In this document: piece by piece, positions 25,301 to 36,798 of the stretch
How positions within the stretch are numbered: position 1 is the first letter of the stretch
Layout: every line of letters begins with the position of its first letter
Assembly: GCA_034770075.1 (NCBI GenBank)
Contig: CM068388.1
Span: 69,178,889 to 69,242,888 of the forward strand
Direction: 5' to 3'
From: Aralia elata
Lineage: Eukaryota; Streptophyta; Magnoliopsida; Apiales; Araliaceae
Length of the DNA stretch: 64,000 nucleotides
Program-made: the position numbers and the translations under genes
The notes under the pieces: model-generated
The model's input: the letters and a program-made list of their open reading frames with translations, nothing else
Databases searched by the model: none
Told to the model about the DNA's origin: nothing

Positions 25301-26872
25301 GCCTTAAGCCGAAAGGGACGGGAGAAACTGTTTATGTTAACTGCTCAGGAGGAGTTAATTACAGCACTGGCGAAATTGGAATTGGAGGTGAAATATCCGA
25401 AGGAGAATGATGAAAAGTTATTTCAATTGAAAATCGGTTCAACTTTAGTGGATAAGGTTAAGGAAGCACAAATACAGGACGAAAAATGTGAGAAAATCAG
25501 GAAACGAATATCTGGAGGTGATGAAGTAAAATTTAAAGTGGACAATGAGGGAGTATGAAGATTCGAAGGAAGAATTTGGGTTCCGCCAGTACAAGAGGTT
25601 AAGGAGGGAATTTTGAGCGAGGCTCATAATTTAAGATATTCGATTCATCCGGGTAGTACGAAGATGTACCAAGATCTCCGACAACATTTTTGGTGGCCGA
25701 ATATGAAGAGAGACGTTGCCGATTATGTGGCCAAGTGTTTGACATGTCAGAAAGTTAAAGCCGAACATCAGAGACCAAGTGGGCTGTTACAACCGTTAGA
25801 AATCCCAGAATGGAAATGGGAGCACATCACCATGGATTTCGTAGTAGGTCTTCCGACGACTCATAAAGGTTTCGACGTAGTATGGGTTATCGTGGATCGA
25901 CTGACGAAATCAGCACATTTTCTACCGATCAAGATCAGATTCAACCTAGATCAGTTGGCGAAGTTGTATGTCAAGGAGATTGTTTCGAGGCACGGTGTTC
26001 CAATATCTATTGTCTCAGATAGGGATCCGCGCTTCACATCGAACTATTGGAAACGACTACAGGAATGCTTGGGAACGCAGTTACGTATGAGTACGACATA
26101 TTATCCACAGACCGACGGACAGAGCGAAAGAACGATTCAGACATTGGAAGATATGTTACGAGCTTGCATTATGGACTTCAAAGGAAATTGGGACGATCAT
26201 CTACCCTTGGTGGAATTTGCATACAACAACAGTTACCACGCAAATATTGGCATGCCGCCTTACGAAGCGTTGTACGACAGAAAGTGTAGAACTCCATTAT
26301 GCTGGGATGAAGTTGGCGAACGTCAATTGCTCGGACCAGAACTGGTACAACAGACCGCAGAAATCGTTAAAGTGATCAGGGCAAGATTGATAGCAGCTCG
26401 GGATAGACAGAAGAAGTACGCCGATCAACATCGTAAGAATCGAGAGTTTGAGTCTAGTAGCTATGTTTTCTTGAAAGTATCTCCCTGGAAAGGGAAGATT
26501 CATTTTGGTAAGAAGGGAAAACTGAGCCCGAGGTTCATTGGACCCTTTGAAGTATTAAGAAGAGTTGGTGAGGTCGCATATGAGGTAGCTTTACCTCCAG
26601 CGCTGGAACACATCCATAATGTCTTTCATGTCTCAGTGTTACGACCATACAAGCCTGACTACAAGCATGTCAAAGAGTATGAACCCGTGCAAGTTGAGAA
26701 AGATTTGTCTTACGAAGAAGAGCATGTTCAGATAGTTGACAGGAAAGAGCAAGTGCTAAGAAATAAAATTATACCTTCTGTTAAGGTGATCTGGAGAAAC
26801 CACAACGCTGAAGAAGCTACGTGGGAACTCGAAGATCAAATGATAAGAAATTTTTCTCAGTTATTTGCTTAA
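22366..26872 (+). pseudogene. Tekay-like gag-pol with chromodomain, broken by stops and frameshifts
   Basis: Gag (22366-23364) has a capsid region and two CCHC knuckles (CYNCNQEGHIAPNCP, CFTCGSKDHLARDCP). Then follow protease (FDSGATCSF), RT (LCIDYKELNK; FIDDIL catalytic block), RNase H (YSDASHKGLG), integrase with an HHCC zinc finger and DDE residues in DFVVGLP, SDRDPRF and QTDGQSERT, and a C-terminal chromodomain-like segment (VIWRNHNAEEATWELED) that places it in the chromovirus/Tekay group. Lesions seen: in-frame TGA at 23362, TAA at 24145, a one-base insertion near 24515, a compensating frame change near 24580, a TAA near 24670, an extra base near 25069, a TAG near 25218 and a TGA at 25556. 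The integrase-chromodomain part (25613-26872) is open for 419 codons. The copy is dead as an autonomous element. Confidence 0.95.
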
Positions 26873-26884
26873 TCTGTGTGTAGC

Positions 26885-26994
26885 GATTCTGGGGACAACA
26901 TCTTTGTAAAGGGGGAGAATGTGACGGGACGAGTTAATTGAGTCGTGATTCTAGGGACAGAACCCTTTTAAGGGGGGAAAGATGTGACAAACGA
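26885..26994 (+). repeat. 62-bp tandem duplication spanning PPT and LTR start
   Basis: GATTCT(G/A)GGGACA... purine tract ...TGTGAC..ACGAG occurs at 26885-26932 and again at 26947-26994. Each copy contains a polypurine tract (AAAGGGGGAGAA, then AAGGGGGGAAAG) followed by TGTGAC. The second is taken as the true PPT and LTR junction; the first would put an alternative LTR start at 26920. Confidence 0.8.
26971..26982 (+). other. Polypurine tract of the central element
   Basis: AGGGGGGAAAGA-type purine run directly before the 3' LTR start TGTGACAAACG at 26983. Confidence 0.85.
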
Positions 26995-29727
26995 GAATTT
27001 TGTAACTTAATTTGAATATTTATTGATTGAATAAATATTTTTCGATGATTTGATTGTTGAATTGATTGATTAATTGATGAAATTGTGGTAGATTAATTTA
27101 ATTATATGTGTTACATTAATTAAATTAATGTAGAGAATTTTTATATTTAAAGTATGTGTTTAATTGAATTTATTTGATTAAATACATTATTTAAATAAGT
27201 ATAATATTATCTCTAATTAATTTAATAATTAATTAGAGACTAAATGATTTGTCATTATTAATAAATGATAATTTTAATCATGTGAATATGTGATTTAATG
27301 TGGTATTATTTTACCTTATTTAATTGATTTAAATGAGATTATTTTATTAATTTAAAAATGTGACATTAAACTATATTATAAGTAATTTATTAAAATAAAC
27401 CAAAAGAAGAGCTTTAAAAGACTAGCCAAACAAGGCCTTAGGGGAGGTTGGTGTCAGTTAACCCATTATGGGATCAACTGACACCCATGATTAAGCCAGT
27501 TGGTTCATTACGTATTATTATTATCAGTTCTTAGAAATTAAGTCAGAGCAATACAGAGAGAAAATTTGTGAAAATCTTGAAATCGAAGAAGGAATTTGGA
27601 GAATCAAAGAGTTCCTTTCATTTTCGTACAAAGTCTAAACCATTAATCAAAGGTAACTCACTAAATTCAAGTTTAATTACGTTCTTGAGTTTCTCCATGA
27701 AACATTTGAGTTCTCTGTAAATTTATCTTATGACCAAATTATTAAGAATGTGATGTTAGATGATTATAAGTATGCATTGATGTGTTTTGTATGATTTATA
27801 TATGATTTATAGTAATTAAATCCATGAGATTATGTGTTTAATTGAAGTTCTAGAATTTACAGAGTAGTTATTGACGAACATGGCTTGAATGTAAGAAATT
27901 GATACTTGTTTTGCATGTTAATTGGTTAAATTGATGATTAATTATGTTTATGCATGTGATAATGAAGAAAACAAGATTTAAACGGTTCAATTTGGTGTTT
28001 TAACGAACCTGTTATGTGTGATTTTATGGAAATTATAGAAACTTTGATAAACTGATAGAAATCTCAAATTTTGATTCTTAGATTCATGGTTTATGTGATT
28101 TAAGTTGTTAGAATCATGCTAGAAGGCTTGGGTAACAATTATTTATGAATTATAGTGTCTAGGTATGTTTAATTTGTCGTAAGAATAACAAAATTGGAAA
28201 TTTTTGGCCTGTTTCTGCGTTCTTCGCGAACTGCAGAAACTGGAATTCGTGATTCTCACCCCGGCAAGAATTTTGTGAAGGAATTTCTCGCCCCGACGAG
28301 AGCTCTCCCCGGCGAGAATTTTGTGAAGGAATTCCTCGCCCCGGCGAGAGTTTGTGAAGGATTCTCTCGCCCCGACGGGAATTAAAAAAAAGAGCAAAAA
28401 GACGAGAGCAAAAATTTTCTTCTTTCTTTGAGGTCAGGTTATGATATCGTAGACATACCTAAAGCTTAGGCTAATGTATAAAATGAATGTTAAGGTACTG
28501 TGATGGGTGGTAAGCATATACCCATTGATTGTTCGGTGTCAACTGAGTTATTAAAGTGAAATTGGATGAGAATGAGTTCTAAAGTGTTTATAATACTATA
28601 ACTAATTATTGTTACTGTTTTATAAACGAAATGTATAGGTTGATTAGAGAACGTGAGTCTTAAATTTATAGTCTACGCAGGAGGCAAGTATCTTATCCTT
28701 ACTTTTACATTTACGCAAGTTTTCTACCTTGATTTCAATCACGCAAGTTCTTGAACTTAATTCTCGGATCATATATGTTTTATAATGCTATTATTTACTC
28801 GAGCAAGTTATTGTTTCTATTCCATTCAAGTTCATGGATTCAATGAGACGTTTAATTTCCTTTTTGTAATGCTTCAGTTATATAGAACTTATTCAATTGT
28901 ACCATTTGTCAGATTTAGTTTTGATTCTCGAATTACACCTTTGAACCTTGATTGACTAGCGAACCCTTTTTGATTCGACTAGTCCATAGTTGATGAGCGT
29001 TCTAAATTCTAGATACGTTATTGAAGTAAATCCAAACCAAACTTCCTTTGGTGCGGACTCCGATGTCAAACTGAGATGAACAACCCTTATACAGGGGATT
29101 TTATTTACGCGTTAGCATTAAGATGTTGTGCACAAACATGGTACAAAGGGCTGATCCCCCTGAGTACGAGAAGCAAGGTCCATATAGTCTTACGACTGTT
29201 AAAGGTTTAAAGTAGAAATACTTGATAACCTGGGACATAGTTCGTGGTCTTAAGACCCTCAGACATTCTTTTGAATCATGTCTTGTATTCTTGAACTCAG
29301 AAGCTGAATCTTCGATTATTCAATACCCGTTAATTATTTCGCATGTTATTATTATTGTTGTTGTTATACTTGCTGGGCAATCATTGCTCACCCTTGCATA
29401 ATAACATTGCAACTAAAGTTGAAAGAACTGATGAGCCTTCCACTAGTAAGGGCAAAGGAAAAACAAACAAGTGATGAAGACTTGTTTTATTTGATTAAAT
29501 GATGTTTATGTAATAGACTTAATTTATGTTTCCGCATTGATATTTATTTAAGGTTAGATGACTTGGGATTTATTTATTAATGATGTTGTAACCCTTTATT
29601 GGGAGATTTCTATTTTAATTAAGAGTTTTCATTTATATTAAATGGGTAGTTAGATGTGATGTGATGTTTTTGGATTGTGAACACCAAATCCTGAGGAAAC
29701 GAAGTACCCGGATTTGGGGGTGTCGCA
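26983..29727 (+). mobile_element. 3' LTR of the central Tekay-like element (2,745 bp)
   Basis: It begins TGTGACAAACGAG after the PPT and ends TTTGGGGGTGTCGCA. The last ~1.6 kb matches the truncated 5' LTR. The terminal CACA has become CGCA here. The next base belongs to an integrase gene of another element, so the insertion was into that element. Confidence 0.92.
28254..28382. repeat. GC-rich palindromic array, 3' LTR copy
   Basis: Four or five CTCGCCCCGGCGAG-like words with AATTTTGTGAAGGAATT spacers; shorter than the partner array at 19545-19733. Confidence 0.85.
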
Positions 29728-30886
29728 TGTATCAAGATCTCTGTCAATATTTTTGGTGGCCTAGTATAAAGAGGGAGATTGTAGAATGGTGAGTAAGTGG
29801 TCTACTTCAACCTTTAGAAATTTCGGAATGGAAGTGAGAGCATATTACTATGGACTTTGTAGTATGACTTTTAACCACTTAGAAGGGTTATGACACGATT
29901 TTGGTGATAGTAAATCGACTGACAAAATCTACTGAGTTCTTGCCAATCAAGGTGAGATTGAACCTAGATCAATTAGCTAGGTTGTATATCAAGGACATCA
30001 TTTCCAGGCACGGAGTCTCGATTTCGATCATGTCAGATCGAGATCCGCAATTCACATCAAATTTTTAGAGGAGTCTTTAGGAACATCTGGGAACACAATT
30101 GAGGTTAAGCACTACGTATCATCCTCAAATCGACGGACAAAGTGAGAGAACTATACAAACTTTGGAGGATATGCTACGAGCATGCATTATAGATTTTAAG
30201 GGAACTGGGACGATCACTTACCCCTAGTGAAGTTCGCATACAATAATAGTTATAACGCGAGCATCAGAATGTCGCCTTACGATGCTTTATACGGGAGGAA
30301 ATGCAAAATAACGCTACGTTAGGACAAGGTTGGAGAGCGTCAATTGCTAGGGCCAAAACTGGTTTAGCAAATTATAGAAATTGTTCGAGTGATTTAAGCC
30401 AGACTGAAAGTGATACAAGACCGACAGAAGAAATATACAGATCATCATCGACAGAAGAAAGAGTTCGACGTCGAGAGCTATGTATTTCTAAAAGTATCTC
30501 CTTGGAAAGGGAAAATAAGATTTGGGAAAAAAAAGAAAATGAGTCCTAGATTTATATGACCTTTTGAAGTGTTAAGGAGAGTAAGAGAGGTGGATTATGA
30601 AGTAGCCTTACCTCCTAAGTTGGAACACATACATAATGTGTTTCATGTGTCTATATCACGTCCCTACAAACCCGATTAAACATGTAATAGATTATGAACC
30701 CATACAGGTCGAGAGGGACTTAACCTATGAGGAGATTCATGTTCTGATTATTAATATGAAAGAGCAAGTATTAAGGAATAAAGTAATACCTTTTGTGAAG
30801 GTAGTCTGGAGAAATCAAAATATAGAAGAGTCTACGTGGGAACTCGAAGATAAAATAAAAAAGAATTACACACACCTCTTTGAATG
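29728..30886 (+). pseudogene. Integrase and chromodomain remnant of an older Tekay-like pol
   Basis: Translation in shifting frames gives the integrase zinc-finger tail (MYQDL-, YFWWP), the catalytic regions around TMDFVV, SDRDPQFTS and QIDGQSERT, and a C-terminal chromodomain-like end (KVVWRNQNIEESTWELED, then HLFE and stop at 30885). It parallels 25660-26872 closely. Many stops and frameshifts are present: several TAG/TGA/TAA codons between 29790 and 30070, a frame change near 30205, and more near 30290 and 30530. The ORF listed by simple translation at 30301-30549 is out of frame. Only 30636-30887 is in the correct frame. The central element interrupts it at its left edge. Confidence 0.9.
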
Positions 30887-30920
30887 AGTTCTAAATGATT
30901 CTGGGGATGAAATCCTTATA

Positions 30921-30932
30921 AGGAGGGGAGAA
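30921..30932 (+). other. Polypurine tract of the older Tekay-like element
   Basis: AGGAGGGGAGAA directly before TGTAATATCTGAAAG, the LTR start. Confidence 0.8.
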
Positions 30933-32043
30933 TGTAATATCTGAAAGATTTTGTACACAAGGCAATAGAAAAATGTGAATGTTTTAATAAAGTTAAATTA
31001 TAAGTTAGAAATGTGGTTTCTAATTTTGCATGCATTACTAAACACTTAACTCAAAATACTTGAATATATAAACCAAGCAAGCCCACTTGAATACATTAAC
31101 CAAACAAGCCCAATAATTAGCCCAAAATCTAGAAAATTCTTCCTATAAATTGCAAGAAAAAAAAGGAATGGATGGATGAATCCAGCCAAAAAGGGGTGGG
31201 GGAGGAAGTCAAGAGGTCCATGTGACCTCAACTAACGTCTTTTGTGTTAGCAAAATGAGAAAGGTGAGATGTGGCCTTATTTTTAGCCATTGGTTTCAAA
31301 TGAAGCCTTAATCATCTAATTAGCTATTAATCATGGAGATTACTTGCATATGGATATGGTTAAGTTTAATTAACCTAGGTGTGTATTAGAAAGATAAAAA
31401 GTTGGATGGTTTGACCATAAAACAAAGAAGTCATTGAGGGAGGAAAAGAGAATTGGTAAACTTTGCCTATATATATCCAACCCTTATATCTCATCCAACA
31501 CTTTACCAACACAAGATCAAATAGTTAGAAAGGAGATAGAGAGAGAGAGTTCAGCAACCTAAGAGTAGAGGAGAGAGGAAGAAGATCAAAGAAGTAATAA
31601 AAGAAGTAAGAATCAAGGATAGAAAAGCCAAACTAGGAAGGTATAAACCCTAAATCCCTCCTTTATTTAACTTTTCTTGTAAAGGATCTAGAGTTATGTT
31701 AATAAACATGAATCAAACTTGTTTACACTTAAATATGTTGGATCTTGGTAGTATATGGCTTAGATCATGGAAAAAACTTTAAAGGAAAACAAGAAAGCCT
31801 AAAAAGAAACTTCAACAAGCTAGGTCAGAAAACCTTAAAATCTGACCTGAAATTGTAACATGCATAACTCTTAGCGTACTTCGAATTTTTGCATGATTCT
31901 TGTTGTGGATGATAGATATGTAAGTTAAATACAATTCGGAGGTGGTTTGAGACATAAATTCCATATAGAATATTTTCGTGAATTGTTTACCAAAACAGGA
32001 CAGACTATTGAACCTATTAACCTTATTCTTGTGTGGATTTTTT
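30933..32043 (+). mobile_element. 3' LTR (truncated) of the older Tekay-like element
   Basis: It starts TGTAATATCTG after the PPT. A TATATATATCC box at 31470 is followed by a purine-rich leader (GAGAGAGAG, 31535-31600), consistent with an LTR promoter and transcript start. No proper LTR end is seen; at 32044 a different, oppositely oriented LTR begins. The minus-strand ORFs in it are chance. Confidence 0.7.
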
Positions 32044-35000
32044 TGTGACAGCCCGAAAACCCGGTCTATCTTCAAACCCGAGTCCGGTACCGTCAAGACA
32101 TTACTTACTCAACATATTCTTACAACATCAGAGTAAATATTAAATTATTACAATATAATTTAACCTTCTCCCAGGTACGAAGACCTTTACATAGCTACCC
32201 CAAATAATAAAATTACAATATTAATATAATATTATAACACGACATAAACAATCATCTAATTTAATTCTATTGCCTTCACATGCACTATCTCTTATCATTT
32301 TCTGATATTTTTGATCCTTCTGTTGTAGCTGCAAAAATTTTAGAATTTGCAAGGGTGAGCATTTAATTACCCAACAAGTATAAACATTAATCCTGAATAG
32401 AATAATCTATATGGAAACTTTAACAATTGTACAATAATTGTGAAGTAGCTCAAACAACTAAGAATAAACTTTGTCCTTTACCTTAAACATATTTTATGAA
32501 TAAACATAATTCTGAACTCTTCATCAGTTCAATTATAATATTATTCTTCTTTAGCTCTGCACGTGAGTGTTACTTTGGATTTAGTACGTTAAGTTCTTTT
32601 CGTGTTTCAACATTTTTGAAACTACATATTGACTAATGTTCAAGACTTCAATCTTTATCTCTGCTAACATTCACATCATTGCACGGAGTGCAATCCATAA
32701 CTACATTTGATCATTGTTGCACGAGGTGCAACATATTTGAATATTTTCCAATGTATTGACTTTGGCACAATTATCTTACCACAATTAATGAATATTTACA
32801 AATCATTTTTTCAACAATACAATTCGGACTAAAATAGCTCATAATTCGAGTTAGGCCGAATCAAATGGCGACTAACTCTTTTTTATAAATCATTTCACAC
32901 AATAGGATAAATTTCATAACAAATGAAATTTCACAGTCAAATATATAATTTTTGCAATTCAATAAAGCATGAACAATTTGTACCAATACTAAAGGATTTG
33001 CATAAATTTAGAATTTACACAATATACAACATTGTGTAATTTAGAATCTCAATACATTCTATAACATTCATAGAAATATATTCAAAAGGAATTAGAAAAC
33101 TTGCACAATAGGAAGTTGTGTAAGTTAGGAAACTTGCCTTTCACGTCATTTAAACTTTTAAGATAATATTTTGCCACTTGGTAGCCTACATGTATACAGT
33201 GTTGGCTTACTTAGTTACTTTGTAATATAACATTTACTTTATAAAGCTCTGTGAGTTTACATGCTATTTTCACAATTCAACATACTAATTATCTATTGCT
33301 AGGCTTATCATGTACCACACAGGATAGGTGATTTGTCCTTAAGGGCATTAACCACATATATTCATGTACTAGGCTCATATATTAGCGTAACACATGTTCA
33401 CAGTTTAGTACACGTAGTATTCTTCACATAATTAGCTCATATACTTCCTAGAACATGCTCATTTTGGTCTAAACATGATATGGTCTAGTTCCTTGGTTAC
33501 TATACACTCCAATTAACATATTAAGTCATGTCAAAACATTTCCAAGCCTAAATTCCATTTTTAAAACATAGCTCAAAAACAGAAAATGCGATTTTTGAGG
33601 GTACTTTGTAGATTTTTATAATTTTCTACCATGCTCCATTAGCTATCCAATCTAGACAAGGATTTAGACCATACTACAAGGTATTTTATTCCTCCTATGG
33701 TTACAGGAAAACCTACCTTTAAGGCATTCAAATTAGGGGCTCAAAGTGTACTGTTAGAGCTGCTGCAACTACTATAGTGCATCAATTTTAATGAATTTCC
33801 AGCCCACTTTGGGGATTTTTATGCATTTTTGTAGTTGCCATATCAGTTTCAAATTTGTGCAGCCTTTCAGACCCTATATCAAGGTATTTTATTCATAGGT
33901 TAGGTCTATAAATCAACTAAGTTAAGCCTTCTAAAAACAGACCTCAATATGGCTGTTCATAACCCATTTTGTTGCAATTCTGTTGAAATTCTGCAGCAGA
34001 ATTGATTTTATGGCCTACTTTGGTGAATTTTTAGAATTTTTGTGTTAGCTTTTTAGCTTTGAACTCTAGACATAATTTATACCATATACCAAGGTATGTT
34101 TCTATAGGTTTAGGTTCTCAAGAAAGCTATCTAAGCTTCTTGAAATTGGTGTCCAAACTAGGTTGTTCACCACAGTTTTTAGCATACTACCTGTGGTCAA
34201 TTCTCGCCAATTTCATTTCTGGCCACTTGGGATCAATCTAACACTTGATTTAATACTATTTAAGACTAATTTTAGCATTCCCTTGACTTTGCTATGCACG
34301 GATTTGGTTTTGACCCTTTAAACATAGCTTTTTCAAGCTTTTACATACCAATTTCTCATGTTCTTGGATGTATTAGTATTCCAACACTTGGAATAGCCTA
34401 GCATACCTCTAACTCACTTGTTCAAGGTGTTAAAACTGATCTTTAAGCAAAGTGGAAAAATCTCAAATTTCACACTTCGAAAATCTGCAGAAACTGCAGT
34501 TTGCATGATTTTACTAGCTAGTTTGGTGATTTTTATGAATTTCTTGGTTAAGCTATTGGCTCAACCACTTGGTCCTACTTCTATACCATACATCAAGGTA
34601 TTTTAATCAAGGTTTAGGTTTCTTATCTAGGTCAGTTAAGCTTCCCAAAACAGGGGCTCAATCTGGCCTGTTTCTCACTTTTTCATAAAAACTGTTTTTG
34701 ACACCTTTTCATTTTTCTCCAGTTTTGGCTACTTGGATGGTCTAGGCATGTATATTTAAGTTACTTAAGGCTACTTCCATCATCACCACACTTTATTTAA
34801 TCACTTAGCCAAGTTTGACCTATTAAAGCACACTTTAAGCTTGAAAAATAGGTCCTAAGTTGGTTTTCTTGCTAGCTTTGTCTTGGCAATGATTGGGAAT
34901 CATTACAAGCAACTTTATATAAGCTCATTATAGTCCATTAAGGTCAGATACTCAAAATTGCCCAAAACAGTCTAGACTTGGCTTCTCTAGCTTGTGTAGC

Positions 35001-36424
35001 TTACTTAGGTCATATTATAGCTATTGAAACATGCTTACAAGGTCCAGGTATTACATCCCTTTGTTTAGGTGCTAGTTGACATTAAAAGTCACTTTTCATG
35101 GCTTTTAAACATGGAATTTGTACAACACACAACATATACCTCAACTAACTGAAGGAACAACTTTTAAATTATATATATGGACAATGTAAGCACACCTTAC
35201 TGACTAATAACATCAGTAGTTAAAGTTGGTAATAAGAGTTCCTATTCTAGAGTTTTAAGCACTGTTTTGGCATTTGATCACAAACAGTCCCAATATAGGA
35301 CTCAAGGGACCTTTAAGCCCTCATACAAACTTTAAATTACCATTAAAACTTAACTCCATATATATTAGCATTCTTGTAAATGTTAGTTCAGTTTCTATCA
35401 CTAAATAGCTCATTATAGGCTTTAAGTTCACAATAAAACATGGTTTGATAGCCTAGTTAACGAAATAGCAGGGTTATGCAACACATGAGCTTGGATTACC
35501 CTTTTACATAACATTTAACATGTATAGCTTTGATCTAGATGGCACGGAACAAATTACACCTTAACAGTCCTCAACAAGGCATCTAAGCTAGTATTCAAGC
35601 TTTCAAAATAGGGGCTTGGTCTGGCCTATTTTAAACAGGTCCAGACTGCCCTATTTTTGACTAAAATGGAACTTAAAACTTCACCATTATTAGCTTTTAA
35701 GGTTTGGTATATTTACCCTATGTTATAGCATAATAACCATACTAGAAACAAGGCATAATCGTTATAAGATAAGCTTCCAATAACAGTCACAAGGACTGAT
35801 TTTTCTCATAAAGAAATCTATCATGATTTGTAAATTACATGGAAACATGTTACACGTAATCATGGAAGGATACTTGAGACATTACTCTTACTATGATAGT
35901 ATATAGCTATGATTTTGGACTTGATCACGCAGCTAGTATCCTTTTAATACATAACAACCCTTATTCAGTCCATTCATCAAACAGTTGGTAGGTATGCTTT
36001 CTATTTACATACAACCATCATTTTCCTAACCATTTTTCCAACCTTTTGGCCTTTAATCATTAATGGTCCATATATATATATATATAACACAACCATCACA
36101 ACAATAATAGTAAATATATCCATAACCAATTTAATCATATGACAGTCAGATACCAGCTATTCGGCCACTAACAGTCCAAAATACTTAAAAAAATGAAACG
36201 GAAAAGGAATGGAAAGAGTCTAGGCTTGTTTACCTTGCTAGCTTAGAGATTAATAGTAGCTTTGATGCTCAATCCATCTTCCCCTTTTAGCCGAAGCTTT
36301 GCTACTCTCTCTATCTAATTGACTGCTATTGAGTTTCTCGAAACTTTGATAAGTATAATAGCTACTTGCCATCACGAGCTTAACTTGGCTGCTACATTTC
36401 CCTCTATTACTTTCTCCTGACAAG
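32044..36424 (-). mobile_element. Long minus-strand LTR (Ty3/gypsy), 5' part missing
   Basis: The plus strand starts TGTGACAGCCCGAAAACCCGG, the complement of an LTR end, as at 2427. It then has the reverse complement of the TTGCTCACCCTTGC-type block near 32350, as in the first LTR near 2765. The left neighbour is not a PBS complement, so it is a 3' or solo LTR. No matching TGTAA start is seen before 36425. The minus ORF at 36250-36471 has no recognisable family. (TA)n at 36069-36086. Confidence 0.6.
33660..34620. repeat. Degenerate ~205-bp repeat inside the long LTR
   Basis: The phrase ACCATATA-C-AAGGTATTTTATT-ATAGGTTTAGGT, with variable context, recurs near 33678, 33881, 34091 and 34595. 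The first intervals are 203 and 210 bp. Between them, GGTGATTTTTATGAATTT-like stretches also recur. The similarity is low, so the array is old. Confidence 0.6.
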
Positions 36425-36497
36425 TGATGAGTAGGTTTCATACCTACGATTTGGATACCAATTGACTGCATTATTGTTTAAATCCTTGAGTTCTAGT
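36425..36497 (+). repeat. Athila/Tat-type LTR, left fragment
   Basis: It begins TGATGAGTAGGTTTCATACC, a start typical of this LTR class, and stops where the copia LTR begins. The continuation is probably 56414-57152. The last bases CTAGT compare with CTTGT after the copia element and may be its target duplication with one mismatch. Confidence 0.5.
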
Positions 36498-36798
36498 TGA
36501 AAGTAGTATGCACATAAGCCAATCATATTTGATATGATGTAGCATATACTTTGTAATCTTATTCGTTTGTTAAAGGCATTTTACTTTATCTACATGGTGT
36601 TGTTATATTAAATGTGATAAACCCATAGTTTTGAGCAATGCTTTTAGAATCATGATGGTGATCATGTTAATGAGATCTAAATTCTAGATAGCTCACAAAA
36701 TAAAATTGTTCCTAATCGATGAATTACTAAAAAGGTGATTAGTGAATCCGGATAGATTAGTACATACGTTGCTTGGTCTTATGAAGATGATGATTGAT
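36498..36798 (+). mobile_element. 5' LTR of the copia element, first 301 bp
   Basis: It starts TGAAAGTAGTATGCAC and matches 54616-54916 with few differences. It is interrupted by the Athila-like element and resumes at 47612. Both parts together make about 1,796 bp, compared with 1,798 bp for the 3' LTR. Confidence 0.93.
36794..36798. repeat. Target site duplication TTGAT, left copy
   Basis: TTGAT immediately before the Athila-like element; the identical pentamer follows at 47607-47611. The uninterrupted sequence is visible in the 3' copia LTR near 54911. Confidence 0.93.

Noticed and set aside
30301..30549. Plus-strand ORF of 82 codons in the integrase remnant
   Set aside because: The pol homology lies in the other frames; this frame is meaningless.
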